Shown here piece by piece: positions 37,026-42,731 of a stretch of DNA of 42,731 nucleotides. The stretch is from Allomuricauda sp. CP2A. GTDB lineage: Bacteria; Bacteroidota; Bacteroidia; Flavobacteriales; Flavobacteriaceae. The translations under genes were made by a program, and so were the position numbers. Each line of letters opens with the position of its first letter. Positions within the stretch are counted from its first letter, which is position 1. The notes under the pieces were generated by a model. That model was not told the origin of the DNA and searched no databases. It saw nothing but the letters and a program-made list of their open reading frames with translations. Where the stretch lies: positions 1 through 42,731 of the forward strand of contig NZ_LXTT01000036.1 of assembly GCF_001683915.1 (NCBI RefSeq). Direction: 5' to 3'.

Positions 37026-38126
37026 ATGCTACAACGTTTTTTTATCTTCTGCTCAGGGGCTGACACCCATATTCTTGAAACTTGTTCCAACGGGGAACGC
37101 AACAAATATGCTGGCATTGGGGCCACGGTTTTCTTTACGGCCATCATGGCTTTTATCGCCAGCGGCTATGCCCTTTACACCGTTTTTGACAACATCTACA
37201 CCGCTATTTTCTTTGGTTTGATTTGGGGACTGCTCATCTTCAACTTGGACCGATATATCGTTTCCACCATTAAAAAGCGCGACAATTTTAAAGGTGAATT
37301 GCTTCAGGCCGCTCCGCGGATTGTACTGGCCATCATTATTGCTGTGGTGATATCCAAACCTTTGGAAATGAAGATTTTTGAAAAAGAGATCAATCAAGTC
37401 CTCCTCGAAGAAAAAAATACCATGACCCTGAACAACAAAGAGCAATTGGCACTCCAGTACACTCCAAAAATTGAAAGCCTTAACCAAGATATTGCCAACC
37501 TGAAGAGTGAAATCACAATCAAAGAGGCCGAAACCAATGCACTCTACAATACTTACATTTCCGAAGCCGAAGGTACTGCTGGAACCGGTCTGTTGGGCAA
37601 GGGACCCGTGTACAAGGAAAAACGAGAAAAGCATGATGCTGCTCTGGCTGAACTCAACGCCTTGAAAGAGGCCAATGCCACAAAAATTGAGACTATTGAA
37701 GCTCAGATTGCAGCTTTGCAAACCGATTACGACATTGCCGTTGCCAATTCCCAACCCATTATTGATGGTTTTGATGGGCTCATGGCACGCATCAATGCCT
37801 TGGGCAAACTACCCTGGTTTCCTTCTTTCTTCATCTTTTTATTGTTCTTGGCAATCGAAACGGCTCCCATTATTGCCAAACTGTTGGCTCCCAAAGGCGA
37901 GTACGATTACAAATTTGAAGAGCAGGAAAGTGTGGTCGCTACGTGGGTAACCCAAAAAGTAGCGCAACGCAAATTGTTGTTGGCCACGGATGGCGAAATC
38001 AACCAGCAAGTCTATGCCGATATTAAAAGTGAAGAGGAGCTGTATCGCTACAAAAAGGAAAAGGCAGAGGAACTGCTCCGATTACAGGCTGACTCTTTTC
38101 ACAATGTTCAAGTAAAAGGACTTTAA
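37026..38126 (+). CDS. DUF4407 membrane protein
   Basis: A 366-aa protein: about four transmembrane helices (YAGIGATVFFTAIMAFIASG, IYTAIFFGLIWGLLIFNLDR, PRIVLAIIIAVVISKPLEMK, and FFIFLLFLAIETAPIIAKLL near residue 275) with a long coiled-coil between helices 3 and 4 (residues about 125-240) and a charged tail. This is DUF4407, found in Bacteroidota; the function is unknown. The start context is preceded by a 186-bp divergent region shared with the SQR-like gene. The stop overlaps the stop of the MutS-like gene by 2 bp (convergent). Confidence 0.85.
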   Translation: MLQRFFIFCSGADTHILETCSNGERNKYAGIGATVFFTAIMAFIASGYALYTVFDNIYTAIFFGLIWGLLIFNLDRYIVSTIKKRDNFKGELLQAAPRIVLAIIIAVVISKPLEMKIFEKEINQVLLEEKNTMTLNNKEQLALQYTPKIESLNQDIANLKSEITIKEAETNALYNTYISEAEGTAGTGLLGKGPVYKEKREKHDAALAELNALKEANATKIETIEAQIAALQTDYDIAVANSQPIIDGFDGLMARINALGKLPWFPSFFIFLLFLAIETAPIIAKLLAPKGEYDYKFEEQESVVATWVTQKVAQRKLLLATDGEINQQVYADIKSEEELYRYKKEKAEELLRLQADSFHNVQVKGL

Positions 38127-39892
38127 TCCACAATCCCCATATTTTTTAGTAAGAAAGAGGCATTCATATTTTGGCAAACGCCTTCTTTGAACTTATAATC
38201 GAAGAACAGCTCCCCGTTTACGATCTGGGCATCAAAATAGCGGTTTTCCACCTCTGGAAGTTGGTCAGCGAGAGTACACAAGCTTAAATCGTGGGTGGCC
38301 ACCATTCCCGTGGACCCATTCCGCACCAAACGCTCTATAAATTTTTTGGAACCTTCGGCCTTGTCCACGCTGTTGGTCCCCTTCAAGATTTCATCCAAGA
38401 CCACAAAGCAGTCGCCTTTTTTAAGCTCTTCCACAATGTATTTTAAACGTTTAAGCTCTGCATAAAAATAGGAAGTCTCATCCGCCAGGGAATCCGAGGA
38501 ACGCATACTGGTGAGCAAACGAACAGGATTGTATTGCACTTCCTTCCCTTTTACGGGCAATCCCATGTTCGCCATGACTATTTGCAAAGCAACGGCCCGT
38601 AAAAAAGTGCTTTTTCCAGCCATATTGGCTCCTGTGACGATACAGAAACGGCCTTTTCCTATTTCAAAATCGTTTAAAACGTTCTTTTCGGGGTCTACCA
38701 AGGGGTGTCCCACTTCTTTGGCGCTCAACACCGCATCTCCTTGAACCAAACTTGGATAGGTATGATCCGTATGGTTAAAGGCATAGGTACCCGAAGTGAT
38801 GTAGGCATCAAACTGGGCAATGGCAGCAAACCACTCCCCCACATCCTTGCCATATTTAGCTATCCAAGATTCCACCCGATACGCAAAAAACAGACTCCAC
38901 AGTAGCAACCCCTGACCGAATAGCAACACCAAAAAGTTGTTTTGTTGTTCAAAATTGTCCAGTCGCCGGCCAAAGTTTTTCAATATTTTGGAGGTCTGTT
39001 CTCCCTCGACCACCAATTTATTCTGGAGTTCTTGGAGCAACTCCGATGTAAAGGTCTGCCGCTCCAGTTCAGAAATCAATTGTTGGTGTTGCTGGATGGT
39101 TTCTTGGGCTTCTGATACTTGTACCGCAAACATAACGATGCTTTTGGCAAATCGACCTACAATTCCAATTCCCAAAACGTACCAGAACAAGACCAAACTT
39201 CCAGGCACCAAACCTAAACTAGCCAAAACAATCAACAAAATGGAAATCAATGCAAAAATAGGAGCCACAATACCAGCCCACTTTGGGGTAAACGATTTGT
39301 GGTTTTTCATCCAATCGGAAACCACATCAGGAGATATTTTGGGTTGGGTTTCCCCTGCCAAAGCGGAAAAACGTTGTCGCCACTCGGGCAATTGGGCCAA
39401 TTCTTGAATCGCCGCTTGTTTTTTGGCGATATCCTTTGGATATCCATCCAACAAAAGATCCGAAAAAACTTCCCGTCCTTGTCGTAATGTTGTTCGGTTT
39501 GCATATTGATAGAACGAACCCCTTCCAAAAAGGTCTAAATCCTGGGCATACGGATGGTCCGGTCTTAAAAACTCCTTCCCATCCGGCAAATGGTGGAAAC
39601 GACGGGCCAAGATGTCCAATTCCGTGGTATTGATGGCGATAAGCCTTTGCAAATATTCCTTATGTCGTTTTACATTGCTAAAGCGGATAACGAGATACAA
39701 AAACAACGCAATGCCCAAGGACAACAAGACAAAAATGGCCGTGCTGCCCCAAAAGAAGTAGGCCCCAAGCACCAAACCCACAAAAACGGACAATCGCAAG
39801 GTGGCCAAAAGGGCCAACCGTTTTTTTACCTGCTGAAGTTCTTGCTGATATTTCTCTTGCTGGGAAGTGTAAAAGCTTTTCAAATCCTCCAT
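38123..39892 (-). CDS. membrane-anchored MutS-like ATPase
   Basis: A 589-aa protein. Two hydrophobic helices near the N-terminus (LRLSVFVGLVLGAYFFWGST and AIFVLLSLGIALFLYLVI), a second pair around 210-250, then a MutS core/lever region and the ABC-type MutS ATPase domain V: Walker A TGANMAGKSTF (420-430), MRSSDSLADETSYFYAE, Walker B CFVVLDEILKGTNS (D500-E501), and VATHDLSL. It lacks mismatch-recognition domain I and the Smr domain, so it is not MutS1 or MutS2. Membrane MutS-like proteins are widespread in Bacteroidota without known function. Confidence 0.88.
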   Translation of the reverse strand: MEDLKSFYTSQQEKYQQELQQVKKRLALLATLRLSVFVGLVLGAYFFWGSTAIFVLLSLGIALFLYLVIRFSNVKRHKEYLQRLIAINTTELDILARRFHHLPDGKEFLRPDHPYAQDLDLFGRGSFYQYANRTTLRQGREVFSDLLLDGYPKDIAKKQAAIQELAQLPEWRQRFSALAGETQPKISPDVVSDWMKNHKSFTPKWAGIVAPIFALISILLIVLASLGLVPGSLVLFWYVLGIGIVGRFAKSIVMFAVQVSEAQETIQQHQQLISELERQTFTSELLQELQNKLVVEGEQTSKILKNFGRRLDNFEQQNNFLVLLFGQGLLLWSLFFAYRVESWIAKYGKDVGEWFAAIAQFDAYITSGTYAFNHTDHTYPSLVQGDAVLSAKEVGHPLVDPEKNVLNDFEIGKGRFCIVTGANMAGKSTFLRAVALQIVMANMGLPVKGKEVQYNPVRLLTSMRSSDSLADETSYFYAELKRLKYIVEELKKGDCFVVLDEILKGTNSVDKAEGSKKFIERLVRNGSTGMVATHDLSLCTLADQLPEVENRYFDAQIVNGELFFDYKFKEGVCQNMNASFLLKNMGIVD

Positions 39893-39898
39893 GAAATG

Positions 39899-40261
39899 TC
39901 AGTCTAAATTTTTGAGCTCTTGCTGAAGCTTTTTGGTCAATCCAGCTACGACCAGTTCGTAGGAATGGTCCACCAAATCTTTAATCAATTGAGGGGGGAG
40001 TTGTTCCAAAAACAAAGTGTTCCAATGGGTTTTGCTCATGTGATAGCCCGGAATGATGGCACCATCGTATTCTTCCCTCAGTTCCACGGCTCGTTCTGGG
40101 TCGCACTTTAAATTACATTGTGGGGGAAGGCGTTCCAAGGCCACCAAGGCAAACATTTTTCCCATGACCTTGAACACCAAGGTCTTTGAATCAAAAGGGA
40201 ACTCCTCGGTCACCCCTTTCTGCATGAGGCAATACTCGCGAAGCTCCTCAACATTCATCAT
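39899..40261 (-). CDS. MmcQ/YjbR family protein
   Basis: A 120-aa CyaY-fold protein: ELREYCLMQKGVTEEFPFDS, FKVMGKMFALVALERLPPQC, NLKCDPERAVELREEYDGAI, GYHMSKTHWNTLFLEQLPPQ. Typical of MmcQ/YjbR, a DNA-binding-like family of unknown role. I choose ATG 40261, which overlaps the stop of the upstream Dabb gene by one base (TGATG), rather than the longer frame to 40312. Confidence 0.85.
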   Translation of the reverse strand: MMNVEELREYCLMQKGVTEEFPFDSKTLVFKVMGKMFALVALERLPPQCNLKCDPERAVELREEYDGAIIPGYHMSKTHWNTLFLEQLPPQLIKDLVDHSYELVVAGLTKKLQQELKNLD

Positions 40262-40659
40262 CAGATACCTTGCGAATCGTACACAATGACCTTCTCCCAA
40301 AGATCTTGGCATTCCTCTATAAAAATGAGATGGGCCTCTTCGGATTGATACGCTTCTTGTGCTTCCGCCGACTCAAAAGACAGAATGAGTGAGTAGGTAA
40401 AGGAATCATCCACTACATCCCTAACCGCATTGGGCGGCGTACCAATATATTTGGTCTTGGCGTATTCTGAGTTGTTGAGAAACTTCTTCAGTGAAGCTTC
40501 AAACTTGGCCTTATCAGCAGCATTATCTGGATTTTTGAACCAGAAATAAACCGTATGGGCAAAAGCGTGGTCAAAATTATTACTCATGTCGTTTTTGATT
40601 TGTACACAACTGGAGGCCAATACACCTACCAAAAGCAAGGTTATGATTTTTGTTTTCAT
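40261..40659 (-). CDS. Dabb-family lipoprotein
   Basis: A 132-aa lipoprotein: lipobox VLASSC (cysteine 18), then a stress-responsive alpha/beta barrel (Dabb) domain (AFAHTVYFWFKNPDNAADKA, TYSLILSFESAEAQEAYQSE, HLIFIEECQDLWEKVIVYDS). Dabb domains dimerise; the biochemical role is unknown here. The coupled overlap with MmcQ and the 6-bp gap to the DUF4230 gene indicate one operon with the genes up to 42387. Confidence 0.83.
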   Translation of the reverse strand: MKTKIITLLLVGVLASSCVQIKNDMSNNFDHAFAHTVYFWFKNPDNAADKAKFEASLKKFLNNSEYAKTKYIGTPPNAVRDVVDDSFTYSLILSFESAEAQEAYQSEEAHLIFIEECQDLWEKVIVYDSQGI

Positions 40660-40665
40660 GTTTAT

Positions 40666-41289
40666 TTACTCTTCTATAAATTGTTTTTCTCTGTTTGATA
40701 TTTCCAAGGCGGAATAATCCAGTGTCCACCCAATGGTCTCTACGATTTTCTCCACTACGAAAACGGCTTCCAGAGCTTCTTTTCTTGCCGTCTCCATCAA
40801 CCCGCTTTCAGGTATTTTTTGTTTGATATGCTCCTTGGCTTCTTGATTGAGATTGGTCAAATCCGTGGGTGAAAAGCTGTTAAAAATACCATTTTTGATG
40901 TCATAAAACTGCAAATCGGGCTCAATGGACAATATTTCGGGCTGTGGAAAATGGCTCAGGATGATTTTTTTGTTTTCATTGTCAGCCTTCAAATCGAGCT
41001 TGTTCAGGTCGTAGCCGATGTGGGCCTTCGCCTTGATCACGATAAGGGCTTTTTTCTTGCTTCGGAACAGACTCATAAAACTGTCCTTGGTGTTCTCGTA
41101 ATGGTAGATTTCGGCAAAATCACCTTCAACCGACACCAATTTGCACACGCTGCGTATCTTGTTCAAGATCACGGTGGATTGCTGCTTCGTGATTTCTTTG
41201 TTCTTCTTTTTTCGGAACAGGGAGTATACCCAATACATTAGTATTGCGCCCAATAGTACGCCAAGAACCGTGTCAACTATTTCACCCAT
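40666..41289 (-). CDS. DUF4230 membrane-anchored protein
   Basis: A 207-aa protein with an N-terminal transmembrane helix (VDTVLGVLLGAILMYWVYSL) and an extracytoplasmic or cytoplasmic beta-rich DUF4230 domain (STVILNKIRSVCKLVSVEGD, KALIVIKAKAHIGYDLNKLD, ILSIEPDLQFYDIKNGIFN). The function is unknown. Its start overlaps the end of the DUF4260 gene by 8 bp. Confidence 0.83.
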   Translation of the reverse strand: MGEIVDTVLGVLLGAILMYWVYSLFRKKKNKEITKQQSTVILNKIRSVCKLVSVEGDFAEIYHYENTKDSFMSLFRSKKKALIVIKAKAHIGYDLNKLDLKADNENKKIILSHFPQPEILSIEPDLQFYDIKNGIFNSFSPTDLTNLNQEAKEHIKQKIPESGLMETARKEALEAVFVVEKIVETIGWTLDYSALEISNREKQFIEE

Positions 41290-41638
41290 GATTACCTATT
41301 TCCCCCAAGTGGGTAAACTTAAATCCTTTCTCATATTTTAAACCATAGCCCAACATCCTGTCCAAAGCGGAATGCGAGAACAAAATCAGGCCTATTAGTT
41401 GGCATAAAGGTATTGAAAAGTAAACACCGGCAAGGTAAATAAGCAAGGCCAACCCTTTATGATGGAAAATATTATAGCTGATGGCCCCAATCCTGTTTCC
41501 AAAAAGATAGCCGAACATTCCAATATCCGGTGCCAAGATCAGTACCAAAAACCACCACCACGCATAATCCAATAAACTGAAAAGATAGATGCCCAATGCG
41601 AACATCATCAACTCTTCAAGCTTTAATATCGTCTTCAT
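41282..41638 (-). CDS. DUF4260 membrane protein
   Basis: A 118-aa membrane protein with about four helices (MMFALGIYLFSLLDYAWWWF, LVLILAPDIGMFGYLFGNRI, GLALLIYLAGVYFSIPLCQL, IGLILFSHSALDRMLGYGLK), matching DUF4260. A conserved YNIFHHK and GYGLKYE/GFKFTHLGEI tail are visible. No known function. Overlaps both neighbours (8 bp and 4 bp). Confidence 0.83.
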   Translation of the reverse strand: MKTILKLEELMMFALGIYLFSLLDYAWWWFLVLILAPDIGMFGYLFGNRIGAISYNIFHHKGLALLIYLAGVYFSIPLCQLIGLILFSHSALDRMLGYGLKYEKGFKFTHLGEIGNHG

Positions 41639-42387
41639 TTTTCAAGAATTTTATACAAGACCGGCCTGCTGGGACTGGCATCGTTCTCAAATGGTGCCAC
41701 TTGAAGGTCCAAAAAATAGGTGCCGTCCTCTACAGGGTTGGGTACATAAATAAATTCTGTGATGGTCGCTTTTGTGCGGGGCTTACCGTTCATGTTCCAA
41801 AAGGCCTTGTGCGCCAAAAGGTCTCCCCCGTCCCTTTCCTTGTCCACGGAAGGGAGGTCTACAAGTAGATGTTCCACTCCTTTTTTCACCAAATATTTGG
41901 CGGCTTCCTCGGTTAAATAGGTGGGATTGGTATCCGAGTATTTTTTGGAACGCTTGTCCCCCAAATTGGGAATGGTCCTGATGACCAAAGCCTGTCTTTT
42001 TTTGTTGCCCAAAGCGTATTTTATTTGCTTTTCGGATATGACGAAGTCCTCTCCCATCTGTTCGGGTGCCACGGTAATCACTTCGGCCAAAAAGAAAAAC
42101 TTCTTCAACTTTTTGTTGATGGAGTTGAACTCCTCGGATATATGCCCCAAACACTCCGTGTGCGTAACATGCGAATGTGGGTTGAACCAAATATCGTTGA
42201 AATTGGTGGATGCTCCCTCGCTCACCTTCCCTATAAATCCATCTTGCTCGTGTGGGGCAATCTTTGGCGGGTCCAAATACCAGGCGTTCACATTGTTGTC
42301 GCCTCCTTTGAGCGGTATGGAAATATCCAGCGGTTTGGTCAGGTCTATTTTGTAGTTTTTGGAGTTGTGTTTTATGGTTGCGATCAA
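41635..42387 (-). CDS. cyclase-family metal-dependent hydrolase (kynurenine formamidase-like)
   Basis: A 250-aa enzyme of the cyclase family. The metal site is PHSHVTHTECLGH (H71, H73, H76, with H82). Other family landmarks are DISIPLKGG, VDLPSVDKERDGGDLLAHKA and TITEFIYVPNPVEDGTYFLD. It probably hydrolyses an amide or lactone, as in arylformamidases, but the substrate is open. The only start-like codon in frame near the beginning is TTG at 42387, with no alternative ATG that keeps the conserved N-terminus. Confidence 0.82.
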   Translation of the reverse strand: MIATIKHNSKNYKIDLTKPLDISIPLKGGDNNVNAWYLDPPKIAPHEQDGFIGKVSEGASTNFNDIWFNPHSHVTHTECLGHISEEFNSINKKLKKFFFLAEVITVAPEQMGEDFVISEKQIKYALGNKKRQALVIRTIPNLGDKRSKKYSDTNPTYLTEEAAKYLVKKGVEHLLVDLPSVDKERDGGDLLAHKAFWNMNGKPRTKATITEFIYVPNPVEDGTYFLDLQVAPFENDASPSRPVLYKILEK

Positions 42388-42442
42388 ATTTGGTTGTTTT
42401 TAAAATTTCCCAACGCCTGTGGGAATCAATTCTACTTCATGG

Positions 42443-42462
42443 ATTCCTGCTTTCGCAGGAAT
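42443..42462. repeat. dispersed palindromic repeat
   Basis: ATTCCTGCTTTCGCAGGAAT is a perfect 8-bp-arm hairpin with a 4-nt loop, preceded by GG and followed by GACA. This sequence type recurs in many bacterial genomes as an intergenic repeat. It lies in the 294-bp gap after the cyclase-family gene. Confidence 0.6.
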
Positions 42463-42681
42463 GACAATTTACTACTTTAAATTAAGCATAAAAAGATTGG
42501 AAGCAATTCCATTGGTCAAAAACTTGCCTTTATAAAATCTGCATATCAATTGGAAATAGGGTTTTGTGAATCTAGAAGGTGTATCTATCTATTTCATATA
42601 GCCTTTTGATTAAAATATACTAGCTTCACTTATCAGTTTTTACGTAAAAAAACAAATTCATATCCTATTGTTGCAAGCAAT

Positions 42682-42731
42682 ATGAAAAACTCACTATTGA
42701 TTCTTTTTTTTATTTCATTATATATTAATGA
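42682..42731 (+). CDS. start of a possible exported protein, cut by window end
   Basis: An open frame beginning ATG 42682 (MKNSLLILFFISLYIN) runs off the window. The hydrophobic start looks like a signal peptide. Only 16 residues are visible, so no product can be named. Confidence 0.35.
   Translation, partial: MKNSLLILFFISLYIN

Noticed and set aside
38123..39892. MutS-like gene as the mismatch-repair MutS
   Set aside because: Lacks the mismatch-recognition domain and has N-terminal membrane helices, so it is a MutS-like ATPase of unknown role.
1..42731. CRISPR array
   Set aside because: No regularly spaced repeat-spacer pattern seen; the repeats found are paired leaders, palindromes and tRNA fragments.

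Overview
The window looks like a Flavobacteriaceae chromosome (Bacteroidota; a marine, Muricauda/Maribacter-like genome is my guess). The basis is AT-rich DNA, a Bacteroidetes-type transfer operon (traE-F-G-I-J-K-M-N), RteC, BfmA/BtgA and DUF5712 mobilisation proteins, near-absent Shine-Dalgarno signals, and right-flank genes of Bacteroidota families (DUF4407, DUF4230, DUF4260).

From about 2.3 kb (possibly from the left edge) to about 32.25 kb the DNA is an integrative conjugative element (ICE). In order: a PepSY-like lipoprotein, a GNAT/LuxR-type membrane regulator pair, rteC and an excisionase-like HTH gene surrounded by CCGTA/TACGG palindromes, a replication-like two-gene unit (winged-helix protein plus AAA+ ATPase), a convergent N-acetylmuramoyl-L-alanine amidase, and the type IV secretion operon (6.27-13.5 kb). 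A cargo block on the minus strand follows: an AlbA_2/Schlafen-like gene split by one in-frame TAA, and a 675-aa GHKL ATPase that carries a PD-(D/E)XK-like nuclease signature. Next come the mobilisation genes (coupling protein, relaxase, RHH accessory protein) with an oriT-like hairpin region upstream at 19.92-20.35 kb, then two small unknown genes and ssb, then about 620 bp of hairpin-rich DNA without a convincing gene. A five-gene heavy-metal RND efflux operon with His-rich proteins occupies 22.1-28.7 kb. The ICE end holds a DUF932 gene, a 53-aa gene and a ParB-like gene.

The right end of the ICE abuts the 3' end of a tRNA-Leu(UAG), a usual integration target. Two 5'-fragments of a tRNA-Leu lie just beyond it. 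The integrase and the left att site are not in the window. From 32.6 kb rightwards is ordinary chromosome: M20 dipeptidase, esterase, PhnA-like protein, SQR-like flavoprotein, DUF4407, membrane MutS-like ATPase, MmcQ, Dabb lipoprotein, DUF4230, DUF4260 and a cyclase-family hydrolase.

The most unusual signals are not protein genes. (1) Two copies of a roughly 180-nt leader precede the 53-aa gene and the parB-like gene; at least two of their helices are kept by compensatory changes. (2) A block of nested inverted repeats lies directly upstream of ssb. Both sit on the side of oriT where a leading region would be expected, so single-stranded-DNA promoters or structured RNAs are testable ideas. 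(3) RteC-operator-like palindromes and a terminator-like hairpin precede the excision gene. (4) The GHKL-nuclease fusion is a candidate defence gene.
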